NCBI GenBank assembly: GCA_977006965.1
Contig: OZ345366.1
Location: forward strand, 2,170,001-2,234,000
Direction: 5' to 3'
Source of the DNA: Phymatolithon calcareum
Lineage: Eukaryota; Rhodophyta; Florideophyceae; Hapalidiales
Length of the DNA: 64,000 nucleotides
Below, one piece after another: positions 52,755 to 62,136 of this stretch. The notes under the pieces are model-generated. The model did no database searches. It saw only the letters and a list, made by a program, of their open reading frames with translations, and was not told where the DNA came from. The position numbers were made by a program, and so were the translations under genes. Within the stretch, counting starts at the first letter, position 1, and the number at the start of each line of letters is the position of its first letter.

Positions 52755-53058
52755 AAGTGGACCCCAAGCTTTTCCCTCCGCCCTTTTACGGGAGAGGTTT
52801 TTTGCAGCTAGGGCTACAACGTTAACCCGGGTTACAAGTATTTGAACATATAATCGAAGATACAACGTAGCTGCTGAAACGCATCTCCCTTGCAGTCTCA
52901 TGAGTGTTTCTGAGGGCGTTTAATAAATTCCAAGTTCAAAAAAAGCTACGATGTAGCTTCGATAACCTATTCAAGTACTTGTAATCTGGGATAAAGTCGT
53001 AGCCCTAGCTGCAAAAACCCTCTCCCGTAAAAAGGGTAGAGGGAAAACCTTGGGGTCC
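52755..53058. repeat. Large inverted repeat (about 95-bp arms)
   Basis: The left arm starts GGACCCCAAGCTTTTCCCTC and reaches the GCAGCTAGGGCTAC block, ending near 52850. The right arm (about 52965-53058) is its inverse, GTAGCCCTAGCTGCAAAAAC to CTTGGGGTCC. Between them lies another inverted copy of the CGCCCTCAG repeat. It looks like two LINE tails joined head to head. Confidence 0.8.
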
Positions 53059-53199
53059 ATTGAAGGGAATTTCCTTTGGACAGTATCAAGTTCCATTTCC
53101 AGCGTCTCTTTTTGAATATCGGAAAGTCGTTGCTTCGGCATTAAGTATGAAATATCTGTGAGAGCTTCATCGAGTTCGGGATCTTCTTTTCTTGCTTGC

Positions 53200-53900
53200 T
53201 CTTGCCAGGGGTATAGGAGGTGGTAAAATAATCAGTGTGTGCAAAGAAGCCTGTGCTTCGCTTTTTTGTGCGTCAAAAAGGGTGGTCGCTCGTTCTTGAT
53301 CGGCTGAGGAGGGCGCCGGCCCTCCCGTTCAGCGGCTTTAGGAGGGAGACATGAATCCCATTCTTCTTTTGCGTTCTTATGCGTTCTTACGCTTTCATTT
53401 GTAGTAGCATCTAGGTTGCTCGCAAATACCTCTGTCGAGGTACAGAGAAGAACTTTGTGAAGCACGTCATTTGTTGCGTTCAATATTGTCAGTCAGTTTG
53501 TGTCTTTGGGGAGCTCAAGTGCCTGCTTTCTTCGAAATTCGGTGCTTCGATGAACTTGGAGCACAAACGCGCTTTGCGTAGCTGAACCGACTCCAAGCGG
53601 CATATTCCTCGAAAGCGGAAGAAAATATTCTTTCACCAGGTGCCGAACGTTCTTGCTAAAAGGTTATTCTCTAGAGTGTTCTGCGCGCGAAGGATGCTAC
53701 TTGTCAGGTCTGTGGACGGGAGAACACACTCCGTCATTGGCGGGACGAATGCCCTATATAGTGTTATGCATGTCGAGGGTGTGAAGCCTTTTCCGTGGAG
53801 TCCGATCTTTCCGAGAATCATGAACAGATTCTGTGCAGCATCTATTCTGGATATCGTAGAAGATTCTGTTACGCCGTTCAAAGATATGTACATGCCCAAG
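53200..53900 (-). pseudogene. LINE fragment (reverse transcriptase thumb region)
   Basis: The minus frame 53899-53633 reads MGMYISLNGVTES, then SRIDAAQNLFMILGKIGLHGKG and CITLYRAFVPPMTECVLP. This matches the YLGV ... RxxxA ... LGxxG ... LYRxxVxPxxEY order of LINE thumb domains. A continuation in another frame to about 53230 is basic. The rest is missing. Confidence 0.7.
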
Positions 53901-54083
53901 AAGAGGAAGAAAAGTAGATTATTAATTAGAAGTTACAGACGTTCATGTGGCAAGAAAAATTTACCTTCATTCTGTTATTTGAAGAGTTTCCTATTGTGGG
54001 TGTTTCACTGCCTCAAGGGAGAAAATTAGCCCACTTTCATCTGCCTCACTCGGGGTCGGGGTTCAATTTTCAAAGAGTGATTA

Positions 54084-54365
54084 CTATACTATGTTGATAT
54101 GTGGGTTGACGATAGGCTGTAACAGGGCCAGGAGCTCGTCCAGTGCTCGTTTAGTCCAGAGCCTGTCTTCTTTTGAGCGTCTGTCCTTCGAGAGTCCACT
54201 TACGACGTCTTCGATAACATCTTTCCAACATTGGCCAGTCTGTTCAATGAGAAAAGAAGTACTCATCGGTGGAAACACTCCATATACAATGGAACAAAGT
54301 TCCGATGAGCTTTCACTATCGTTCTCCCCAAGCCCACAAATGACCCACATGAAGAAATTATACAA
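54084..54365 (-). other. Possible coding fragment, unknown
   Basis: A 93-codon minus frame with good composition (VYGVFPPMSTSFLIEQTGQC ... KRALDELLALLQPIV) lying upstream of the LINE thumb fragment. Family unknown; probably element-derived. Confidence 0.25.
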
Positions 54366-55665
54366 TGAAAGTGGTCAGTGCTAGCAGTTTCGCAGTTTTC
54401 GAAAGCGCAAAAGTGATTGTGCGCAGAAGTGTTCTTTTTAAAGCTGATAACCTTTAGAAAGATTGACTAAATCGTTCCTTTGCCCTAGATGTGCAGCACA
54501 AATTGAACACCAAAACGATTGGAATAAACTTATTTGTGGGAAGGGATTCTTGACGAGCGTGACCATCATGCCTGAACTACACCAATTGCTGACATATTCC
54601 CTTCGAAAAGAGCCCTGGTGACATTTGCAAGCTAACGGCGCGTCAATAAAGGAGCTCTACGGGAGATGTAGATCCATGATCTATTCAATTTCAGCGGCTT
54701 TGATGAAGGCTATGATGGTGCTCCTGGCTGCCTGCAATTCAACTGTGTAGAGCGACTATTGATTACAGCACTCTCTAAAAAAGCAATTGGTGTCCTATGA
54801 ATGACTCAGAAACATCAATTGCATACATTCCTTAGGCAAGAAATATCGCAATCCTTCTAGTCCCACATACTCTCCGCTACAGCAAAATATTGGGAGGGGC
54901 CTGAAACAATAGGCCCAAGAACCGTGCTACATTATAACTTTCGCTTCAATAGTTTTGTACTATTTAAAGGCTCACTCAGAACGACAGGATTACATGAATC
55001 CCAGTTCCGTCAATAGTGGGATATATGCTTTAAAAAGTTATTTGACTAATAATGAAGAATAATAATTATTATTGCACTTTACCATATACCTAAGACGGCG
55101 ACTCACAGAACCGCTGATTAAGCTAGAAGTTTGCTTTGATCATCCCTAAAATGTACTACACTGGGTTTAAAAATTTCCGAGGTGCCGCCATTCAAAAGTA
55201 CATCTCTGAAACATTCTAAGGTCATTAAAGAGTAACCTAAATTAACCTAAAGCGTGCTGTAGCTATCAATGCTCACAAGATGCCTTATTTGATAAATCTA
55301 ATCAACTGCAGTACCTGATCTCTCTGGCAAAGAAAAGAGCCTGTCCTCCGGTTTTAGGCTATTAACAATGCAAAAAGGGTCCCAAGTTGATGTCATGTAG
55401 AACAACCATGAAAATTTTCGGCATGGTACATAAAATAAATTGAGGGCTTGCGTATCTCGAAGCCTAGGAGAAGTGTTACGCTTCCAGGACTGCTTTTAAC
55501 CAAGTGATTACGCGCTGAAATCGAACCAGCAGAAGGTGTTTTCTACAAGTTCGTATTGGGAAAATATTTCGAACATAGAAGAGAAAGGATGAGCGTGCTG
55601 TGCCGACTAGCCAGCCCAGGGATGAGGAGAGCACACCAGACTGAAAGGTTCGCCTTCAGCCTAGT
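54366..55665. other. AT-rich stretch, nothing recognised
   Basis: About 1.3 kb without a recognisable gene, repeat copy or RNA. Confidence 0.4.
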
Positions 55666-55917
55666 CAGATGAAAGAATTAAAGCAGTAGAATATGGAGAA
55701 AAAGAGGAAGACTTGGCAGATGTATCAATGAATATTGGGTATCTCAGAGAAAAGGACGACCTTAACGGACCGTTAAATCAGGCGGGAAGCGGCAAGGTGT
55801 CCAAAAAGCGCCGAGTAGAGGAAATCATGAAAGGCTGGAGAGAGGAAGAAGAAGAGCATATCTTAAAAATGCCCTATTCATTCTGAACAAGCTACCAGGA
55901 GTCCTACATATAAGAGA

Positions 55918-56360
55918 ATGAATGAATGCTTTATTCCCCTAAGAGGCTAGCAAGACATGGTTCTATTATCACCTCTACTTAGATTACGGCAGGGCGCTTA
56001 TGCTGCTAGCTAATTGAACACACGCTTCTTCTCTGCCTGCCGCTCGTCATCAGACGATTCCACGCGAAGCAACTGCGGTGGTTCCACGTTACGCGAGTCC
56101 ACGTGGACGACAAGAATGTTGAACTCTTTTTCTTTACAGCTCCCCATCTGCTCTTCTTCAGTAATGAACTGTAATTAGTTTGGACCCCTTGTGCAATGCG
56201 GAAAACTCACTCACGAAACGCCCCGTGGCGCGAAATTAGGAGAAAAAACGGGCCAGAATCTTCGCCGCAAACATGCACACCTGGGATTCCAACCCAGGAC
56301 TTTCTCTTGGTCGCAAATTGCGCACCCCCCGGAGGCAGTTTACCCACTGTACCACAGATT
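55918..56360 (-). mobile_element. tRNA-headed SINE inserted in family X copy 3
   Basis: On the minus strand the 5' end carries RNA polymerase III promoter boxes: A box TGGTACAGTGGG (56354-56343) and B box GGTTGGAATCC (56294-56284), the latter within a perfect 5-bp T-arm stem CTGGG/CCCAG. The 3' end reads GGGGAATAAAGCATTCATTCATT, an (ATTC)n tail. The host repeat is duplicated around it (ACATATAAGAGAA left, CATATATAAGAGAA right). The head does not fold a proper acceptor stem, so it is not a tRNA gene. Confidence 0.75.
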
Positions 56361-56548
56361 CATATATAAGAGAAAGAAAGACGCGCCTGCGATGCCTAAG
56401 AATGAGGTTCAACAGAGGCCCACTTTGGACAAAATAACCTTGGCGACATACTCTTTGACGGGTGCTTTGATTGAGCTCGTAGCCCTCTAGAATGCATTGC
56501 GATCTACGGTAATTGACCAAGAGATCGAATATGAACGCAGAAGACTTA

Positions 56549-56725
56549 ATAATAATGAATGCTTATTCCCTTATGGAGCTAGCAAGCAGTGCTTTTTATT
56601 TTTCCTCTACTTATATTAGGACAGAGCGTTCATCCTGCTAGCTAAATGTAAGCACGCTTCTTCTCTTCCTGCCGCTCGTCATTAGACGATTCCACCCCAA
56701 GCAAATGCTGTAGTTTTACGATAAC
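56549..56725 (-). mobile_element. 5'-truncated SINE, same family, with 12-bp TSD
   Basis: About 177 bp homologous to the 3' part of the SINE at 55918-56360 (shared GATGACGAGCGGCAG-like core and GGGAATAAGCATTCATT tail). It is flanked by GCAGAAGACTTA (56537-56548) and GCAGAATACTTA (56726-56737), a 12-bp target duplication with one mismatch. Confidence 0.85.
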
Positions 56726-57089
56726 GCAGAATACTTACTCGTGCCCTCACGGGAAGAGAAATTCGAGTTAAGGAGATTTTAAGAGAATTGACTGTGTAAG
56801 AGTGAGAAGCGGCACTGTTAGTTAAATTGGTGTTTGGGAGCATTTTAAAATTCACATATCCCCAGGGGTGCTTCATTTTGGGAACATTTCAAAAACGTTT
56901 AATGCAATTGAGCACAGAGTTCGCCTTTCAAGCTAAAACTCGGTACAAATGATGAGCAATGTTTGCTGAACATAGCGACGTAAAAACAATTGGAATAAAT
57001 TAACTCAAATTACATATTAACACGTAGAGAGGTCTATAGTATGTCTTTTTTTTAAAAAAAAGACTGGTTCCCCAGTTCTGAAAAACCAG

Positions 57090-57545
57090 GGAGGGCTCAG
57101 TCTCAAAGAAAGGGCGACGAAAAGAAAGCATTGAGTTATGGGCAGAGGAAGAAGAGGGAAGATCGCTCGAGATACCAACTGATTCGAACAATCTACCGAT
57201 GGTTCTCCGCGTAAGAGAAAGGTCTACACGGTTGCGATGCCTACGGCTGATATTCAATAGAGCACCTCTTTGGAGAAAATCAGTACTTGGTGCATACTTT
57301 GGTGTCACAGCCGTGATTGAGCTGGTCGCGCTCCAACGCATTCTATCTTCATCCAAGATTAGTCCTGAAATTGAATATGAATGTAAGCGACTCACTGGAG
57401 CACTTGTTGGGAGAGAAATACGAATCAAGGATATACTGAACAGTCAAACTACGTGAGCTTAGAAAATCGTGCGAAAGCGGCCCTGTTACTCTTCAAGAGA
57501 GGCCTTGGGAGCTTTTAAAATAAATCAACACATATCCCCTAGTTT
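57090..57545 (+). repeat. Dispersed repeat family X, copy 4 (best preserved)
   Basis: An open frame of about 100 codons runs from RRKESIELWAEEEE through LIFNRAPLWRKSVLGAYFG, VTAVIELVALQRIL and EYECKRLTGALVGREIRIKDIL to a stop at about 57456. Then comes the conserved 3' sequence GGCCCTGTTACTC ... GGGAGCTTTTAAAATAAA. It is the reference for the other copies. Confidence 0.7.
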
Positions 57546-58061
57546 TGAAGCATTCTTTGAGTTCTCCTTGTGATTTTTAAAAGATTCATTCTTTTTCGAG
57601 AAGCGTGAGAGTACCCATTTCCTGCAACACATATGAAGTACGCTCTCTTTGTCGCGAAATTTCAGTTTCGAGCTTATTATTGTGACCGGCTAGGGGTGCT
57701 CGCAATGAGAAACTTAAGAGTCGGTTCAATCTTGAACACACGACTGTGGTTACTCGCCGTGAGCAACTTGGAGCCGGTATGTCCTCGTCGAGGTCTAAGG
57801 TCAAGGACCTTATCCCTCGGTATCGTTGTGAAGCACACTTCGATGGTTGTTTTCTTACTTGCTTGCCGAACTCCATCAACGGTTGAGTTCTGCGGCTTTT
57901 ATTGTGTTTCTGAGAAGAGCACAAGGAAATCATAATATCGCCTAAACTTGCGTGGTGCTCCAATTCCGTACCCTACAATTGGTATTCCTAAGATTGGATT
58001 ATGCGCGCAAGCGGTAAACTCGGTGAAATAAGGAAAAACACGTAAGAAACCGTATGCCCGC

Positions 58062-59103
58062 TGTAGCGCCAGGCTCCAAAAGAACCCGACGCCACATGCG
58101 AAAGAAAAGCCCAAAAGAGGAGAGAGAAGAAAAGAGCGCGAGAGACAAGACAAAAGAGGAGGAAAGAAAGACAAGCAACCCAAACCCCCAGACCAGCGGA
58201 CAAAATAGGCGTCCAGCATCGTAGTACTCCATGGCTTTGCGGGAACGCAAGCGGTCGTGAACGTAGAACACGAGCGCAAGGCTACGCCGAACAGGGCTTC
58301 AGAAGCTTGACGAGGTAGATGAGTGTGAATAGAGATAGACGCGACTTGAACCAGGGCGAAGTCGGTAATGCAGGTCACGGAGGACACTCTACAGCTTTGC
58401 GGGAACGCAAGCGGTCGCATGGATGAGATACGAGGGCGAGGCTACGCCGAACAGGGCCTCGGAAGCTCGACGTGAGTTGCACTTAGGTCCAGATGATAAG
58501 CGCAACTTGCAACACAAAACGGGCAAGATTGCGATCGTGTGGACGAACACAAGCGCGGGCCTTCGAGGAAACGGAGAAGAATAAGCGTCGAGACTAGTCG
58601 AACGGAAGACCACTGCGCCGCTTACGACATGACGAAAGGCAAAAGAGAAAGGAAGGAGAAAACGACGCCGTCTTTAGGCGGCGACCATGGCTTGGCCGTC
58701 GACCTTCGTACGGACGCACGAAAAAGGGAAAGGGAAACTTGAACGCGGTTGTCGACGCACCGGCTTGCGCGCCGAAAAGGTTGCGGTCAGGAAAGGGTGG
58801 GAAAAACTCCGACTCCGCTTGGTCAAAGGGACTGTCAGGCGAACATTGCGCGTGCTTGATCAAAGCAATCGAGCCAGAATCCGAAGAACTTCCCACCTTC
58901 CTTTACTCAGAGGAAGGAACTAACTAGCTTAAATACTACAACCTACGCAAAAGACGGCGATGTAGCGTACAGACACACGAGAGACGCGTGCAAGCATGGC
59001 CCAACAGATTACCTACCACTAGCAGCATGACTATCGTGATCCAAGTTGTGCGGCGTATAGTGGCGAGAGGAAAAAGCGACCGCCTTGGGACAGGGACATA
59101 ACA
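58062..59103 (-). repeat. LTR-like repeat family, copy C (inverted)
   Basis: Reading leftward it begins TGTTATGTCCCTG, has GTATTTAAGCTAGTTAGTTCC at the TATA position and ends GCGCTACA. It contains an internal tandem duplication with a 160-bp period: GCTTTGCGGGAACGCAAGCG at 58234 and 58394. It is the longest of three copies (1,042 bp) and opposite in orientation to copy B. Confidence 0.65.
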
Positions 59104-60795
59104 GCGGGCGCGACAGCCGCCTTGCGAATCTCTTGAATATAGTTTCGTGTAACTCTAAGAAAGCGCTCGTTTTGCGGAGTCAATGGCTTCCCTTTTGCTT
59201 CTGAATTTCATTTCGATGATTACCAGCATTCATCCTGTTTCGTCTCTCAAGTCTTCTCGATTGTCACCTCATCTCTTGTATCGAATTGCGACACTCTTGC
59301 AGGGAAAGGGGCTAATTTTCCTACCAGAGAACGCATTGCTTTATTTCTTCTAAACGTACAGATTTGAATGTTTTCTCTATCTGGCAAGATAAAGACTTGA
59401 AATACGTTTCCCATCTGCCAGGCTAGTTGAAGAATGGTTAAACTGTAGCGCACCTCTAGCGGCATAGGTAAAGAAAATTGCATAAGTCAGGCGACACAAT
59501 AAATATGTTCCTCTGAGATCCAGTGAAGTGCATGCCCAAGGATGGCATCCTAATTATTGTGAATAGCTGCAATCTGAACATGGGGCCAAATTCGATGAAA
59601 TGTGGCGGAACGTCCAGGTAGACCTATCTTCCCCCTCGAAAAGCGTAGAGAGAGCTATGATAGATTCAAAGCGGGGTACAGCACAGTGTAATCTCTTCTT
59701 TCGTGTCTGCACCGACTTTGCTTCTTCAACAAACTCGACGCGATCTGCACTGCTGGTTGGCGCCTACGAACACTGACAAAAATATATTTCTACCAATGTT
59801 TTCAGCGCTTCTGGGATTTGGCTAACGTTCAAGTCCATGGGATGCATTCTGCAAATTTGGAAAACATTCTTCACCTGCTGTCAGTTCATATTTTTCTTCG
59901 GGTCCATGATGCAACTTTTAAATTTCAATGCTTTCACTAGCGGGACCTCGCGTAAGCTCCAGAAAGACTAGAAAATATACCGAATAAATCACCATGCAAG
60001 CATGCACTTTCGCTTGTCTCTACCCCTGCACATACGCGTCATATCCGCTCTCACTGTCCCTGCTGTTTCCACTCATGCGAAGTATTCTGATCTGGAGCTC
60101 CTAAGATTGACACAAGTGCTACAACATATGCTTCTCGCAATGCGAAGTCCCAATCCAACACGAATCCCATTGCACAAACCTCACAGTATACATCTGTATC
60201 CTTCAGCGGAGAGGCCTGCGAATGAAAAGCCCCCGCAATTTTCTCTTCAAAACCATGGATGCATGCAGCGTGTAAGACGCAGAAGAGGAGCTTTCAGCAG
60301 CTCAGGAAAGTCCTATTCATCTCGTAGAATTCCGAAAAATAGAAGCCTTCGCGATCTTATTCGAATAACAATTGAAGGTACTGTGGGTGAGCAGCGATTA
60401 CATGGGGTCTTTTGAAACCAGATTCTATTAAATTTGCATAAATTGGAAATGAACGTGACTTCCCTTTCAGTAAGCAATCCCAAACAGCACGACTTCGCGT
60501 CCTTCTCTTTGTCATATAATGAGTAAAATATGCTCTCTTAAATGGTGAAAATTCTCACCGTTTCGCAGTATCTGAAGAGTGACAAGATGTAAAATCATTT
60601 TTCTTCTCAAGGAGGCCGTAGAAACCTGGTGCGTTTTTTTAAATAAAAGTATTCCCGAATAATAAGTTTAAAATTTGCCTAACCATGTCCTTGCATAACG
60701 TCCATTCTGAATAGCACAGCACTGTTGAGAGGTTTATAGTTAGAATTTAAGAGAAAGAATTAAGATTGAAATGAGCACGTTTCATGCATTGATTA
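59104..60795. other. Gene-poor stretch
   Basis: No gene recognised in 1.7 kb. A 137-codon plus frame (60002-60415) with a basic Ser/Arg-rich C-terminus shows no family motif and may be chance. The stretch is the 3' flank of the methyltransferase gene. Confidence 0.4.
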
Positions 60796-62136
60796 TTATT
60801 TTTTACGGCTATGGCAAGAAGAGCAAAGCTTAGTAGAAGATGTGTCGATTTGCGGTAGATTCAAAATTCTTTCACAGCAAATAGCATGAACAGAATTTCC
60901 ACAGGACTGACAACTGTGCCCTCTTGCTGTGTGCGGTGGGAGCGTACATCCGTCGACGTGACAAGAATAGCTTGAATTTCGTGAAGAGCAGATTTGCTTC
61001 TCAACGTTCACGTCGTTAATGGAAAGGCGTTGCTTCTTCTGCTCATTGTCATTGTTTGCATTCTCTGCAACTGTATTTTCACAATCACTTTCTGTATCGC
61101 CACCCTCCGTGTCCAATGATTGCAAGCTGGGCTGACAACTAAGAGCCGCATAATAGGTGTCGAAAATTGATTGAGCTTGCTTTGCGTAGTCTCTGGCTTC
61201 ACATTGAATTTCATTATCCAATTGCTTCGCATTCGCTACGTGTACAAGCCGAGAAGTCGCTGCTTGGAAGAGATGTTCATCTACCTCAAGAACAGTAGCA
61301 CTTCGACCCGTCATGACGGCTGAACATGCAAGAGACATTGCTCCTGCGTACGGGTCTAAGACGGCTCCTTCCCGAGGGACAAAAGTATCCATTAAGTCTG
61401 CGAGCAAAATCGGGGACAACTCTTTCATGGAAAATGGTTGCTTACTTCCGGAACGAAGCAACCGAAATCGGGGAACTGGTGCGTTATCAATCACGGCGAA
61501 CTTTCTCTTGTGAGTGCATCGTACGTTCAGATATCCAGATTTAAGGTCCAACTCAAACTTGGCAGGGTGAACACCTGCGGCGAATGCAATAAGTGCGGGA
61601 AAGGGCGCTTGTTGAGGTAGCGTTCTGCAACGAGTTCGCTGCACAAGCGACGTGGTGGGAGTAATTATGAAAGGATAGCTCATTACCCTGAAGCCTGCGC
61701 AAGACAGATGGGACAGCCACCTTGGAAATCTCGCCCAACTTACGAACAAGATTACAGAACCTCCTGGACAAAACCGTCGTTTCATAGAATCCGAAAAATC
61801 TTCGAGAACACAATCTTCGAGCTCCGGAGGAGAAGAAATAATGGCGTCAAATTTCATTTCCTCGTCAGGACTCAACGTGTCGGTTTCGTACTTTCTCCAT
61901 GAGGTGTTCAATGCAGTAATTCGAACATCTTTGAGAGCGGAATGCATCTGTTTCACTTCTTCTTCACCCTCATCACGATCAGCGAGGGAGGAGACTGTAC
62001 TGTCTTGTCTTCCAGAAATCGATTCTTGGGCAGATTGTATTTTGGGAGGACTTGGAGGAGAAACCGGGGAAGGCGTTGGTGTCAAATCTTCACTATTCGA
62101 GAGGATGTGGCTTTGTTTCCACTTGAAAATCTTCAT
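60796..62136 (-). CDS. Beta-class amino-methyltransferase-like domain plus PHD/ZZ-like zinc finger (3' part of a frameshifted fusion gene)
   Basis: This 446-aa frame has the motif order of beta-class N4-cytosine/N6-adenine DNA methyltransferases. Motif IV comes first: SSPPEL at 101-106, after FDAII. The SAM-binding motif I comes later: VLDPYAGAMSLACSAV at about 259-274, followed by VLEVDE. Both motifs deviate from the active consensus: Glu replaces the aromatic in (S/D/N)PP(Y/F/W), and AGAMS replaces AGSGT. Activity is therefore doubtful. A Ser/Pro-rich linker precedes the domain. The C-terminus (392-442) has a zinc-binding array, CxxxxC ... CQSCGNSVHAICC ... CSSC, in a PHD- or ZZ-like arrangement. 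The ATG overlaps the stop of the ParB-like frame as ATGA. With one extra T in the T7 run at 62173-62179 the two frames join, so this ATG is probably not a real start. Confidence 0.75.
   Translation of the reverse strand: MKIFKWKQSHILSNSEDLTPTPSPVSPPSPPKIQSAQESISGRQDSTVSSLADRDEGEEEVKQMHSALKDVRITALNTSWRKYETDTLSPDEEMKFDAIISSPPELEDCVLEDFSDSMKRRFCPGGSVILFVSWARFPRWLSHLSCAGFRVMSYPFIITPTTSLVQRTRCRTLPQQAPFPALIAFAAGVHPAKFELDLKSGYLNVRCTHKRKFAVIDNAPVPRFRLLRSGSKQPFSMKELSPILLADLMDTFVPREGAVLDPYAGAMSLACSAVMTGRSATVLEVDEHLFQAATSRLVHVANAKQLDNEIQCEARDYAKQAQSIFDTYYAALSCQPSLQSLDTEGGDTESDCENTVAENANNDNEQKKQRLSINDVNVEKQICSSRNSSYSCHVDGCTLPPHTARGHSCQSCGNSVHAICCERILNLPQIDTSSTKLCSSCHSRKK

Larger units (their letters stand above)
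55666..56880 (+). repeat. Dispersed repeat family X, copy 3, interrupted by two SINEs
   Basis: The family's coding part is split into 55666-55917, 56361-56548 and 56738-56880. The first piece reads SDERIKAVEYGEKEEDL ... KKRRVEEIMKGWREEEEEH, extending the family upstream of copies 1, 2 and 4. Homology to copy 4 (RRKESIELWAEEEEGRSL ... LPMVLRVRER) shows continuity across the first insertion. EYERRRL | TRALTGREIRVKEIL shows continuity across the second. Confidence 0.7.

Noticed and set aside
56276-56362. Functional tRNA gene
   Set aside because: A and B boxes and the T-arm are good, but the acceptor strands (GAATCTG and GTGTGCA) do not pair and it is part of a longer repeated element; treated as a SINE head.
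51106-59103. Copies B and C as the two LTRs of one retrotransposon
   Set aside because: They are in opposite orientation and no polymerase lies between them in a consistent direction.
62133-62136. Bacterial-type ATGA overlap meaning a true two-gene operon or bacterial contamination
   Set aside because: A one-base change in a T7 run fuses the frames into continuous coding sequence, and the finger and flanking repeats are eukaryotic in style.
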